Shown piece after piece: positions 35,000 through 43,680 of a stretch of 64,000 bases of DNA. This DNA is from Fumia sp045121595 (lineage in GTDB: Bacteria > Bacillota > Clostridia > Oscillospirales > Ruminococcaceae), in NCBI GenBank assembly GCA_045121595.1, contig JBGVGI010000003.1:1-64000 (forward strand), written 5' to 3'. A model generated the notes under the pieces. The model searched no databases and was not told the origin of the DNA. It saw nothing but the letters and a program-made list of their open reading frames with translations. Every line of letters starts with the position of its first letter. Position 1 is the first letter of the stretch. A program made the position numbers and the translations under genes.

Positions 35000-35851
35000 T
35001 TACTTTTTGCGATATTCAAGCGGAGTTTTACCCGTATAAAATTTAAAGTCACGGAAAAATTTGGTTTTGTCGGCGTATCCCACTTCAAAAATTATATCGG
35101 TAATTTTAAGATTGGTGCTTTCAATAAGGTGCAGTGCCTTGCGTATGCGTATGTTTTTAAGATACTCTGTAAAATTGCACCCCGTGTACTCTTTAAAGAT
35201 ACGGCTGAAATAGGAAGCATTATAGGAACACATTCCGGCAATTCCCGAAAGAGTAAGCTTTTCGTGACAGTGAGTACCAATATAGTGAATAAGCTTTTCG
35301 GAAACTCCGTCAAACGAGCAGTCAAGCTCCAGAGACATTTTTCTGAAAAGTGTTATCAGTAAAACGTTAAACTGGGAACGTATAAAAAGCTCGAACCCCG
35401 GGTTTTGCTTGTCCTGTTCCTTTATAATATCGTCGATTATGGCTTCGGTTCTGTTTCGCTCGTCGCCTTTAAAGGTAACCTTGCGTTGGTTCTCATCAAG
35501 AAGTCTTTTAAAGCTTTCAAACTCGGGAAGATTTAAAAGTGCAAAGGCGTTTTCATGATTTTCAAGGCTTTTGCTTATATACTCAGGCTTCATCAGAATA
35601 TTTACAGAGACACTGTCTTTAAAAATTTCCATACTGTGGGTTTCGCCGTAATTTATAATGAGCATATCTCCGCGCGAAACGGGATATTCCTTATCGTTTA
35701 TCTTATGAATAATTTTCCCCCTGACAGTATACACCATCTCGATAAAATCGTGCTTGTGGCTGTGATAAGGCTCATCATCCTTGTGATAAACCTTGCTGAC
35801 GTACGCAAGGTCCGACATAAAAAACTGATTGTCTTTTTCAAATACTGACAT
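35000..35851 (-). CDS. AraC-family regulator next to rhamnosidases
   Basis: The product has 283 residues from ATG 35851, which follows a GGAGG site and lies 1 base behind the previous stop. A cupin sensor fills the first 100 residues (PYHSHKHDFIEMVYTVRGK, VSRGDMLIINYGETHSM). The last 100 residues carry the two AraC motifs (LSGIAGMCSYNASYFSRIFKEYTG; ITDIIFEVGYADKTKFFRDFKFYTGKTPLEYR). The position suggests control of the two upstream rhamnosidase genes by a plant or mucin-linked sugar. Confidence 0.88.
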   Translation of the reverse strand: MSVFEKDNQFFMSDLAYVSKVYHKDDEPYHSHKHDFIEMVYTVRGKIIHKINDKEYPVSRGDMLIINYGETHSMEIFKDSVSVNILMKPEYISKSLENHENAFALLNLPEFESFKRLLDENQRKVTFKGDERNRTEAIIDDIIKEQDKQNPGFELFIRSQFNVLLITLFRKMSLELDCSFDGVSEKLIHYIGTHCHEKLTLSGIAGMCSYNASYFSRIFKEYTGCNFTEYLKNIRIRKALHLIESTNLKITDIIFEVGYADKTKFFRDFKFYTGKTPLEYRKK

Positions 35852-35852
35852 C

Positions 35853-36668
35853 TTAAGCCTCCGTGAGTTTACTGAGATTTTCTTCCGAATACTCAATTTC
35901 CGATGAATACATTCTTGCGACCTCGTCAATTGCAAACCCCGTCTTTTCGCAGATTGTACCGATAAGCAAAACGCTTAAAACGGTGAATTTCAAAGTCTTT
36001 TCAAAGTTATCTTCTTTTAAGTGCCTGAAAACAAAATAGCAAGAGAGCTGTTCAAATTCCAAAGCATACTTTTCAAAGTCGGAAAGTTCATGCCCTTTAA
36101 TACTTTCAAGGATTTTAGTCCAGTTTTCATCAAGGCGTTCAAGAGGCATAAAGGTTTCATAAAGCGGTATCTTAAAAGCATCTTCGCAGAGTGAAAAAAG
36201 CCTTTCTCTAATGCTTAGATTTCTGTTTTGCAAAGCTTCAAAGATTTCCTGTCTTTTTTTGAAAAAATCGTTTGAGATAGGGGTAGGAACAGAAAATTTT
36301 TCTTTTTCCGAAAGGATAATCCTTGCCGCTTCCTCGCAGGAGAGTCCTATTCCCATTTCAAGAAAATCATCATACTCGTTACAAAACCTCGGGTGCATAT
36401 AACAAATATCACAAAGGGCATCCTCACCGTAATTACAGATAATTTCGCAAAGATTATTCTTATTAAGAAACGGGCATCTCTCCCCCGCTTTTAAGATAAA
36501 ATGCGGTGGCTCACCCTCGATGTTTTTTAAAAAATCTTCACCGAGAGTGTTATAAAGGCTCATCGTATCGTCGTCGATATCAATTTCCCACCCGACACAA
36601 CAACTGTGTTTGCATTTATCGGCAATACATTTGAATTTGTGATAATAGTTTGGTACAAACTTCTCCAT
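35853..36668 (-). CDS. FliB-like cysteine-rich protein (lysine-N-methylase family)
   Basis: This 271-residue protein has a dense cysteine cluster near the start (Cys14, 19, 23, 24 in CIADKCKHSCCVGW). More cysteines follow (CPFLNKNNLCEIICNYGEDALCDICYMHPRFC), as in the flagellin lysine-N-methylase FliB family, which holds an iron-sulfur centre. There is no flagellar gene in the window. It lies between a rhamnosidase (6 bases upstream) and the AraC regulator (1 base downstream), so a substrate other than flagellin should be considered. Confidence 0.75.
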   Translation of the reverse strand: MEKFVPNYYHKFKCIADKCKHSCCVGWEIDIDDDTMSLYNTLGEDFLKNIEGEPPHFILKAGERCPFLNKNNLCEIICNYGEDALCDICYMHPRFCNEYDDFLEMGIGLSCEEAARIILSEKEKFSVPTPISNDFFKKRQEIFEALQNRNLSIRERLFSLCEDAFKIPLYETFMPLERLDENWTKILESIKGHELSDFEKYALEFEQLSCYFVFRHLKEDNFEKTLKFTVLSVLLIGTICEKTGFAIDEVARMYSSEIEYSEENLSKLTEA

Positions 36669-36673
36669 TAAAA

Positions 36674-38971
36674 TTACTCATTTCTTATAAGCTCAAAATC
36701 TTCGCCCTCAAAAATAACACGAAGCGTTTTTGGTGCTTTTACGGAATAGATTTTCTTACCGCCAACACGCTTGAAGCTGACTTCAACGCTGCCCTGAGGT
36801 ACGGGGATTTTAAGGTCTATAAAATCAATATCGTCTTCTATATTTGGATTTATAAAAAGCTTATTATCCTTAAGTCCGAAAAGTTTCACACCCATAATAC
36901 GGGAAGTGATAAAATATATCGGAGAACTTGCCCACGGATGGCACCAGCTGGTATTTCCTTTCTGGTCGGCACCCCATACCTCCATACAGGTGGTAGCGCC
37001 CTCACGCACCATATTGTTCCAGGAATAGATACTGTCGTTTGTCAAAAGCGCGTAGGCTTCCTTGTGATACCCTGCTCTGTAAAGCCCCTCGATAACGAAA
37101 TACGCAAAGTAAACGCCACAGTTTAAGCCTTTTTTAACAATGAGATCTTTTATCGTTTCGTAGCCGTCGGGAACTTCAAGACCAAAGAAAAGCTGAAGCA
37201 CGTTGGAATGCATAGCACAATGGTCGGAGCTTTCGGTATCTTTATAAAGCTTTGCCTTACTGTCATAAAGCTTATCCTGTATACCATTTTCCATCTTAAG
37301 GTATAACGCCTTAAACTTCTCTGCTTTTTTATTGTCGCCGACTATATCATAAAGCTCTGACGCTACTTTAAGCATTCCGTAGAAGAAAAGATTTACCGGT
37401 GTGCAAACACCTTCCGTTGCCTTGTCATAATCATATCCATCACGGAAATTCTGTGGCCAGTCAACAAGCAAAAGAGGTGTTCCTTCAGGCACTTTTTCCA
37501 TATGTTTTATTGCTTCAAGCAAACCGTCATCATTTAAGGCTCTTGAATAGAATTCCCACACGCCATCAACTGTCGGGAGAGTTTTTCGCAAAAGCTCGAT
37601 ATCACCTGTATAGTCATAATACTCTTTAAGGAAAAGAGGTACAAGTGCAGAATAGTCAGCCAACATATCAATATCATAGCTTGGAACGTGCGCCATAATG
37701 GCGGGGCAATATCTCGACGTATTAAATAAATCCATTATGTATTTTTTATATACTCTCGTATCCCCCGTGAGGATAAGGTGAGACAACCCTACAATCAGGG
37801 CATCACCGATAAAGCCACCTCTTTCACGGGTAGGACAATCGTAATATGTATCCTGAGTTGCGATTTTAACGCTCTCTGCGCAAATTTTCCAGATATCATT
37901 GAGGTCTTTAGACGAGGAGTTAAAATGTGCAAGATCCTCACAAAACGGATAATGTCTTACAACGGCGTAAACGTCAGACGGATCAAAGCCTTTTCCGATT
38001 ATCTCAGCATACCTAAAGCCTCTGTAGTCAAAATACTCAAGTAAATCGTCTTCACCCGACAAGGTCATTGTGTCGGAATATACACAGTTTGCCCTTAATT
38101 CAAAACGCGCTCTGCCGTTTTCAAGAAGCTCCTCTGCAAAACGGATTTCAACGGTATCACCTTTTTCACCTTTGAAATGCGTTTCGAGAATTCCCACAAT
38201 TTCCTTACCAAAATCAAAAAAGTAGCCGTTTTCGATTTCTTTAATCTCTTTCGGGAAAACTTTTTTGTAAGTCACGGGAGGGGTAATCTGCGGGGCAAGG
38301 TTATATTCAGACGGATAAGGTTTTGCAGCAACAATAGCGTTACTCCAGGAAGCCGTATCATATCCGTTTTCTTTCCAACCATATTCAAGTTTTGACATAT
38401 CGATATCTTCGGAAAACAGAGTCTGATGCCCGAGTATTTTTGACGGAGTATAGGCATCACACTCAGTGTATTGCCAACTTCTGTCAGTTACGATAAGGTC
38501 TTTTTCGCCATCTTGGTACTCGATATGAAGCTCAGCTATCATACCTGATAGGTTGTCGGCACTTATCATATAAATATTAAAAAGTCCCTGATAATAAACG
38601 TGAACGGCAATGGTGTTTGTACCGTTTTTAAGAAGGTCAGTTACGTCATAGCAGTTATAGTTATATGCATGAGGATAAGACTGTGCAGGTCCTTCGCCCA
38701 CCATATCCCCGTTTATATACAGTTTATAGAGGTCGTCGGCAGTGATAAAAAGCTTCGCTTTGCGGATTGCTTTTTCTTCTACCTTTATTTCTTTTCTGAA
38801 AAAAGTATGGATATTCTGTGTTTCGGAATTGAACCATTTTTCACTGTCGTGGCCGTACTGACGGCAGGCGGAGAGATGATAAAATCTCTCTGAAGTTATA
38901 AAATATCCTTGCCAATCGGTTTTTTCACCCACAATAGCACGGGGTGAATAGTTATCGTAAAATCTTTTCAT
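36674..38971 (-). CDS. Family 78-type alpha-L-rhamnosidase, copy 2
   Basis: This 765-residue enzyme has no signal peptide, so it should act in the cytoplasm on imported oligosaccharides or glycosides. N-terminal beta-domains (about 1-330) hold a galactose-binding-like ITADDLYKLYINGDMVGEGPAQSYP segment. The (alpha/alpha)6 barrel follows, with DTYYDCPTRERGGFIGDALI, a variant of the rhamnosidase acid motif, and TTCMEVWGADQKGNTSWCHPWASSP near the end. It is a tandem paralogue of the next upstream gene. The last 165 residues are nearly identical in the two copies. Rhamnose specificity is inferred from the family. Confidence 0.8.
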   Translation of the reverse strand: MKRFYDNYSPRAIVGEKTDWQGYFITSERFYHLSACRQYGHDSEKWFNSETQNIHTFFRKEIKVEEKAIRKAKLFITADDLYKLYINGDMVGEGPAQSYPHAYNYNCYDVTDLLKNGTNTIAVHVYYQGLFNIYMISADNLSGMIAELHIEYQDGEKDLIVTDRSWQYTECDAYTPSKILGHQTLFSEDIDMSKLEYGWKENGYDTASWSNAIVAAKPYPSEYNLAPQITPPVTYKKVFPKEIKEIENGYFFDFGKEIVGILETHFKGEKGDTVEIRFAEELLENGRARFELRANCVYSDTMTLSGEDDLLEYFDYRGFRYAEIIGKGFDPSDVYAVVRHYPFCEDLAHFNSSSKDLNDIWKICAESVKIATQDTYYDCPTRERGGFIGDALIVGLSHLILTGDTRVYKKYIMDLFNTSRYCPAIMAHVPSYDIDMLADYSALVPLFLKEYYDYTGDIELLRKTLPTVDGVWEFYSRALNDDGLLEAIKHMEKVPEGTPLLLVDWPQNFRDGYDYDKATEGVCTPVNLFFYGMLKVASELYDIVGDNKKAEKFKALYLKMENGIQDKLYDSKAKLYKDTESSDHCAMHSNVLQLFFGLEVPDGYETIKDLIVKKGLNCGVYFAYFVIEGLYRAGYHKEAYALLTNDSIYSWNNMVREGATTCMEVWGADQKGNTSWCHPWASSPIYFITSRIMGVKLFGLKDNKLFINPNIEDDIDFIDLKIPVPQGSVEVSFKRVGGKKIYSVKAPKTLRVIFEGEDFELIRNE

Positions 38972-39014
38972 CGCTTATATTCTCCTCTTCTTCACTCATT
39001 GTAACACTTTAAAT

Positions 39015-41309
39015 TTACTCATTTCTTATAAGCTCAAAATCATCGCCTTCAAAAATAACACGAAGTGTTTTTGGCGCTTTTACGGAATAGATTTTCTTAC
39101 CGCCAACACGCTTGAAGCTGACTTCAACGCTGCCCTGAGGCACTGGGATTTTAAGGTCCATAAAATCAATATCGTCTTCGATATTTGGATTTATAAAAAG
39201 CTTGTTTTCACGAAGTCCTGAAAGCTTTACGCCCATAACACGGGAAGTGATAAAATATATCGGTGAGCTTGACCACGGATGGCACCAGCTGGTATTTCCT
39301 TTCTGGTCGGCACCCCATACCTCCATACAGGTAGTAGCGCCCTCACGCACCATATTGTTCCAGGAATAAATACTGTCGTTTGTCAAAAGCGCGTAGGCTT
39401 CCTTATGATACCCTGCTCTGTAAAGCCCCTCGATAACGAAATACGCAAAGTAAACTCCACAGTTTAAGCCTTTTTTAACAATAAGGTCTTTTATTGTTTC
39501 GTAGCCGTCAGGTGCTTTAAGGTCATAGAAAAGCTGCATAACGTTTGCGTGCATAGCACAGTGTTCAGAGGAATCGGCATCAACAAAAAGCTTTGTTTTT
39601 TCATTGTAAAGTTTATTTAAGATACCTTTTTCCATCTTAAGGTATATATCCTCAAATTCTTTTCCTTTAGCCTCATCACCTGCTTTATAATAAAGCTTTG
39701 AAGTAGTTTTAAGCATTCCGTAAAAGAAAACGTTTACAGAGGTACAAACGCCGTTGAAGGCCTTTTCGACGTCATAACCGTCACGGAAATTCTGTGGCCA
39801 GTCGATAAGTATCGTCGGCATATGTAACGGCACTTTTTTCATATGCTCAATTTTGCCAAGCAGTCCGTCATCATTTAAAAATTGCGAATAATACTCCCAT
39901 ACCCCATCAACTATCGGGAGAGTTTCACGCAAAAACTCTATATCACCCGTATAGTTATAGTATTCTTCTAAGAAAAGCGGAACAAGTGATGAATATTCGG
40001 CAAGGATATTGATATCATAAGACGGCAGATGTGCCATAACTACGGGGCAGTATCTTGACGCATTCGCAATATCCATAATGAATTTTTTGTATATTCTTGT
40101 ATCGCCTGTCAGGATAAGGTGGGACAGCCCCGTGATAAGAGCATCGCCTAAGAAACCGCCCTTTTCACGGGTAGGACAGTCGTAATAAGTGTCCTGAGTA
40201 CCGATTTTTACGCCTTCTTTACAGATGTCCCAGATTTTATTAAGTGCATCCGATGAAGAATTAAAATATGAAGCTTCTTCGCAAAGCGGATAATGTCTTA
40301 CAACGGCATACACTTTCTTAGGGTCAAAGCCTTTTCCGATTATCTCGGCATAGCGAAAGCCTTTGTAATCAAAATACTCGAGTAAATCGTCGTCACCCGA
40401 CAGAGTTATTTTATCTGAGTAGTAGCAGTTTGCCCTTAATTCAAAACGCACTCTGCCGTCACTTAAAAGCTCCTCGCCGAAACGGATTTCAACAACGTCA
40501 CCTTTTTCCCCTTTGAAGAAAGCTTCAATACTACCCGTGATTTCTTTACCAAAATCAAAAAAGTATCCGTTTTCGATTTCTCTAATCTCTTTCGGGTAAA
40601 CCTTTTTATAGGTCACGGGAGGGGTAATCTGCTCTACAAGGTTATATTCGGGTGGAAAAGGCTTTGCTGTAACAATGGCATTACTCCAGTTAGCGGTGTC
40701 GTAGCCGTTTTCTTTCCATCCTTTGTGAAGTTTTGACATATCAATATCTTCGGAAAACTGAGTCTGATGTCCCAGTATACGGTCACCCGTATACCCGTCA
40801 CATTCATTGTATTTCCAGCTTCTGTCGGTTACGATAAGACACTTTTCTCCGTCTTCATACTCTATATGAAGCTCGGCTATCATTCCTGACAGATTATCGG
40901 CACTTACAAAATAAATATTGAAAAGTCCCTGATAATAAACGTGTACGGCAATAGTATTTACGCCATTTACAAGCAGGTCTTTAACGTCGTAACAGTTGTA
41001 GTTATATGCAAAGGGATAGGACTGTGCAGGGCCCTCACCCACTATATCCCCGTTTACGTAGAGTTTATAAAGGTCGTCAGCAGTGATAAAAAGCTTTGCC
41101 GAACGGACAGCTTTTTCTACCTTTATTTCCTTTCTGAAAAAGGTATGGATATTCTGTATTTCGGTATTAAACTGTCTTTCTCTGTCGTGTCCGTACTGAT
41201 GGCAGGCAGGCAGATGATAAAACCTGTGTGAAGTAATAAAATATCCTTTCCAGTCGGTCTTTTCACCGACAACGGCACGGGGGTAATAATTGTCATAACT
41301 ACTCTTCAT
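39015..41309 (-). CDS. Family 78-type alpha-L-rhamnosidase, copy 1
   Basis: The product has 764 residues from ATG 41309, which follows an AGAGAGG site; earlier in-frame ATGs lack one. It has the same architecture as copy 2, with DTYYDCPTREKGGFLGDALI and the CMEVWGADQKGNTSWCHPW end motif. There is no signal peptide. It is the first gene of a four-gene leftward operon (two rhamnosidases, FliB-like, AraC). The two enzymes differ mainly in the first two thirds, which suggests different substrates. Confidence 0.8.
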   Translation of the reverse strand: MKSSYDNYYPRAVVGEKTDWKGYFITSHRFYHLPACHQYGHDRERQFNTEIQNIHTFFRKEIKVEKAVRSAKLFITADDLYKLYVNGDIVGEGPAQSYPFAYNYNCYDVKDLLVNGVNTIAVHVYYQGLFNIYFVSADNLSGMIAELHIEYEDGEKCLIVTDRSWKYNECDGYTGDRILGHQTQFSEDIDMSKLHKGWKENGYDTANWSNAIVTAKPFPPEYNLVEQITPPVTYKKVYPKEIREIENGYFFDFGKEITGSIEAFFKGEKGDVVEIRFGEELLSDGRVRFELRANCYYSDKITLSGDDDLLEYFDYKGFRYAEIIGKGFDPKKVYAVVRHYPLCEEASYFNSSSDALNKIWDICKEGVKIGTQDTYYDCPTREKGGFLGDALITGLSHLILTGDTRIYKKFIMDIANASRYCPVVMAHLPSYDINILAEYSSLVPLFLEEYYNYTGDIEFLRETLPIVDGVWEYYSQFLNDDGLLGKIEHMKKVPLHMPTILIDWPQNFRDGYDVEKAFNGVCTSVNVFFYGMLKTTSKLYYKAGDEAKGKEFEDIYLKMEKGILNKLYNEKTKLFVDADSSEHCAMHANVMQLFYDLKAPDGYETIKDLIVKKGLNCGVYFAYFVIEGLYRAGYHKEAYALLTNDSIYSWNNMVREGATTCMEVWGADQKGNTSWCHPWSSSPIYFITSRVMGVKLSGLRENKLFINPNIEDDIDFMDLKIPVPQGSVEVSFKRVGGKKIYSVKAPKTLRVIFEGDDFELIRNE

Positions 41310-41371
41310 ATTAAAACCTCTCTTTCTTATACACATTATATCACAAAATATAAAAAGCACAAGTAATCACC

Positions 41372-41400
41372 TTGTTAAAATATCAAAAAAGTGATACAAT
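41372..41400 (+). promoter_or_regulatory. Promoter of TIM-barrel gene
   Basis: TTGTTA (41372-41377), 17 bases, TACAAT (41395-41400). It rules out the earlier in-frame ATG at 41391. Confidence 0.7.
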
Positions 41401-41420
41401 TATACCAAGGAGTTGATGGA

Positions 41421-42197
41421 ATGAAAATGAAACCTGCCTGTACTTATAACCCCGGAGAAATGACGGGGAAAGAGTGGATAGATTTAATGCACTCAAAAGG
41501 CTTTAAAGCTATGGAAATTGCTTATACAATGCTTCCTGATGATGAAAAGGACGATATTGTAAATTATGCAAAAAGCTCAGGTTTTTCACTAAGCATTCAC
41601 TCGCCTTACGGGAAAAATAATATCACTGATTCCGATACAGAAAACCGTGAAAAATCTCTTGCTCAGGCAAAAGAAGCTATCGACTTTGCAGCAAAGCACA
41701 ACCTTCGAGTAGTTACCTTCCACCCAGGCAGAATGTCGCCCGACGATAACTCCCCAGAAGAAAAATGGGAGCTTCTGCTTAAGGTGGTAGCTGAAATTGC
41801 AGAATATGCCAAAGAGAAAAAAGTTAAAATAGGTCTTGAAAATATGGAGCTTCGCCCCTTTGAACTCGTATACACCATCGACGACCTTAACCGCTTTGCC
41901 AAGTTTGGCATCGATAACCCGTACTTTGGCGTTACACTTGACTTTGCGCATTTTTCATCCCACGGCATCTTGAAACCCGATTTGTCAAAGCTTAATCTCC
42001 CCGTACATAACGTGCATTTAAGTCAGGGAAAGGATAAAAAAATGCACTTCCCTCTTACTGTCGAAGGCGGAATGGTTGACTTGAAATCCGTTTGCGAGGT
42101 TTTAAAAGAATACAATTATGACGGCTTTGTGGTATTTGAAACACGCGAACAATACCCCGAAAGTAAAGATGTTTTCGTTAATGCTATGGAGAAGTGA
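41421..42197 (+). CDS. Sugar phosphate isomerase/epimerase (xylose-isomerase-like TIM barrel)
   Basis: The product has 258 residues from ATG 41421, set by the AAGGAG site 8 bases upstream. The AP-endonuclease-2-type barrel shows metal-ligand positions in SIHSPYG, VTFHPGR, IGLENME, TLDFAHFSS, VHNVHLSQ and FVVFETRE. Such enzymes isomerise or epimerise sugars; the substrate is unknown. It is divergent from the rhamnosidase operon and may share its sugar pathway, but rhamnose isomerase itself is a different length class. Confidence 0.8.
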   Translation: MKMKPACTYNPGEMTGKEWIDLMHSKGFKAMEIAYTMLPDDEKDDIVNYAKSSGFSLSIHSPYGKNNITDSDTENREKSLAQAKEAIDFAAKHNLRVVTFHPGRMSPDDNSPEEKWELLLKVVAEIAEYAKEKKVKIGLENMELRPFELVYTIDDLNRFAKFGIDNPYFGVTLDFAHFSSHGILKPDLSKLNLPVHNVHLSQGKDKKMHFPLTVEGGMVDLKSVCEVLKEYNYDGFVVFETREQYPESKDVFVNAMEK

Positions 42198-42216
42198 TAA
42201 TTCACTTCTCTTTTTG
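42188..42216 (+). terminator. Terminator with copy at tcdA
   Basis: GAGAAGTG pairs with CACTTCTC, overlapping the stop codon, and a T5 run follows. The same 27-base string, stop codon included, closes tcdA on the other strand (43680 side). Confidence 0.85.
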
Positions 42217-42249
42217 TATATCGCTTTAATTTTGCGATAAACTAAAAAT

Positions 42250-42600
42250 ATGAAAAAGATGTATTTTTATCTGCTTGGAGCATTGGCAGGAATTTTGAAC
42301 GGACTTTTCGGTTCGGGTGGCGGAACTATCGTTGTTCCCATGCTCCAGAAAGCGAAAATTGAAAGTAAAAAATGTCACGCTACTTCAATTGCGATAATTT
42401 TCCCATTGAGTATCGTAACGGCTTTTATCCTCAAAAACAAAGTCGAAGTAGGAATTTTTGATGCAGTTAAATATCTTCCGCTTGGAATAGTGGGTGCTTT
42501 GCTCGGCTCGTTTTTTCTTAAAAAGATACCAAATGCACTACTTAAAAGAATTTTCGGAGGGATAATTGTATTTTCGGCTGTAAGGCTTCTGTTGAGGTGA
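42250..42600 (+). CDS. TSUP-family permease, N-terminal half
   Basis: This 116-residue membrane protein has about four segments and the TauE/SafE (TSUP) half-motif LFGSGGGTIVVP near residue 20. Full TSUP proteins are about 250 residues with two such halves. Here the second half is the next gene, 4 bases on. They should act together as a sulfite/sulfoacetate or other organic-anion exporter. No strong ribosome site is visible before ATG 42250. Confidence 0.8.
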   Translation: MKKMYFYLLGALAGILNGLFGSGGGTIVVPMLQKAKIESKKCHATSIAIIFPLSIVTAFILKNKVEVGIFDAVKYLPLGIVGALLGSFFLKKIPNALLKRIFGGIIVFSAVRLLLR

Positions 42601-42604
42601 TTTT

Positions 42605-42994
42605 ATGGGTTTTATTGTAACAGGGGTAGTTTCACTCCTTTCAGGTGTCACCGCGTCTATGGGGCTTGGTGGGGGCTTTGTACTGCTTATCTATCTCACT
42701 GCCTTTGCCGATATGCCACAGATGGATGCGCAGTTTATAAACCTTATATTCTTTTTGCCGATAGCAGTAATATCACTTTATTGTCATAACAAAAACGGAC
42801 TTATCGAAAAGAAGGTGATTTTGCCGTCGGTAATAACGGGGATTTTGGGAGTTTTACTCGGAGTTACTATGGCAAACTACTTCGGAAATGAAATTTTAAG
42901 GAAAATTTTTGCTATATTTTTACTTTTTATAGGGTTAAAAGAGCTGTTTTTTAGCAAAAAAGAAAAAAGTTCAGAAAATTTTCAGAAAAAATAA
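42605..42994 (+). CDS. TSUP-family permease, C-terminal half
   Basis: This 129-residue protein has about four membrane segments and its own half-motif MGLGGGFVLLIYLTAF. A GAGGTGATTTT ribosome site overlaps the end of the first half, which implies coupling. Each half has a full motif and clean ends, so the split looks natural and not like a frameshift. The tail is Lys-rich and cytoplasmic. Confidence 0.8.
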   Translation: MGFIVTGVVSLLSGVTASMGLGGGFVLLIYLTAFADMPQMDAQFINLIFFLPIAVISLYCHNKNGLIEKKVILPSVITGILGVLLGVTMANYFGNEILRKIFAIFLLFIGLKELFFSKKEKSSENFQKK

Positions 42995-43002
42995 AAAAAC
43001 AC

Positions 43003-43031
43003 TTGCATTTTTCAAAATGGTGTGGTATAAT
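43003..43031 (+). promoter_or_regulatory. Promoter of the tRNA pair
   Basis: TTGCAT (43003-43008), 17 bases, TATAAT (43026-43031), with an extended TG two bases upstream of the -10. The tRNA starts 12 bases further on. Confidence 0.88.
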
Positions 43032-43043
43032 ACAATACGTTGT

Positions 43044-43120
43044 CTGGGTGTGGCGCAGATTGGTAGCGCGCTACCTTGGGGTGGTAGAGGCCGCAAGTTC
43101 AAATCTTGTCACTCAGACCA
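43044..43120 (+). tRNA. tRNA-Pro (GGG)
   Basis: This 77-nt tRNA has acceptor CTGGGTG paired with CACTCAG and an encoded CCA. The anticodon stem is CTACC/GGTAG with loop TTGGGGT, giving anticodon GGG. The T-arm is GCAAG-TTCAAAT-CTTGT. Confidence 0.95.
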
Positions 43121-43150
43121 GGGTGAGTAGAAATACTCACCTTTTTTTAA

Positions 43151-43226
43151 TGGGGTGTCGCCAAGTGGTAAGGCATCAGATTCTGGCTCTGACATTCCGA
43201 GGGTTCAAATCCTTCCACCCCAGCCA
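43151..43226 (+). tRNA. tRNA-Gln (CTG)
   Basis: This 76-nt tRNA has acceptor TGGGGTG paired with CACCCCA, discriminator G and encoded CCA. The anticodon stem is TCAGA/TCTGA with loop TTCTGGC, giving anticodon CTG. Its last 19 bases are repeated at 43394-43412. Confidence 0.95.
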
Positions 43227-43412
43227 AAAATAAAAAGCATCGCGAAAGCGGTGCTTTTTATTTTTGAATTGAAATGAGGGATTTGAACCCTTGAGAAGGC
43301 TCGAAGCGTAAAGAAAACCTCTCGGTGAGAGGTTTTTAGCGTAGAGGCCCTTGTGCTTTAGCGCAAGGGAAATGTTTTGCGAAGCAAAATGTCAATCCTT
43401 CCACCCCAGCCA
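43208..43412. repeat. 19-bp direct repeat of the tRNA-Gln 3' end
   Basis: AATCCTTCCACCCCAGCCA occurs at 43208-43226 (inside tRNA-Gln) and again at 43394-43412, 167 bases later. This is how the borders of an integrated element at a tRNA end look. The enclosed segment has no gene, only a terminator and palindromes. Confidence 0.75.
43230..43266 (+). terminator. Terminator of tRNA operon
   Basis: AAAAAGCATCGC pairs with GCGGTGCTTTTT (one G-T pair) around GAAA, then a T-rich tract. Confidence 0.85.
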
Positions 43413-43680
43413 GGAAAAAAGCACTTCGAAAGAAGTGCTTTTTTCAATTAAATCCACCTTTCGGTGGGTGAAATATTGCTTTGCAATATGAAATACGCCT
43501 TTGGCGTATGAAATCGCTATGGCGATGGGTGGATTTAATTTCATATTTTACCGATAGGTAAAATATTTCATCCAAACTTGTTTTGGATTTCATCGTGAGA
43601 GTAGCGAACGATTTCATCAAAATAAAACAGAGGGATTTGAACCCTTGAGAAGGCTCGAATAAAAAAGAGAAGTGAATTAT
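43267..43680. repeat. Array of palindromes with tRNA-end remnants
   Basis: No gene lies here. At least ten short perfect palindromes follow one another, for example ATATTGC/GCAATAT (43474-43490), ATACGCC/GGCGTAT (43493-43509) and ATATTTTACC/GGTAAAATAT (43543-43566). They are joined by GAAAT in the first half and ATTTC in the second, so the two halves point in opposite directions. An outer stem AAATCCACC/GGTGGATTT encloses 43450-43536. A 29-base string resembling an inverted tRNA T-arm occurs twice (starts 43272 and 43630), and the tRNA-Gln 3' end is repeated at 43394-43412. A second terminator (43415-43446) follows that copy. Confidence 0.7.
43656..43680 (-). terminator. Terminator of tcdA
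   Basis: A stem of CACTTCTC with GAGAAGTG overlaps the tcdA stop codon on the minus strand, followed by T6. It is identical to the terminator at 42188-42216. Confidence 0.85.

Noticed and set aside
43003..43233. 76-codon frame over the two tRNA genes
   Set aside because: Translation of tRNA sequence.
43267..43660. CRISPR array
   Set aside because: The repeated parts are different palindromes with 5-base spacers, not identical repeats with unique 30-base spacers; no cas genes.
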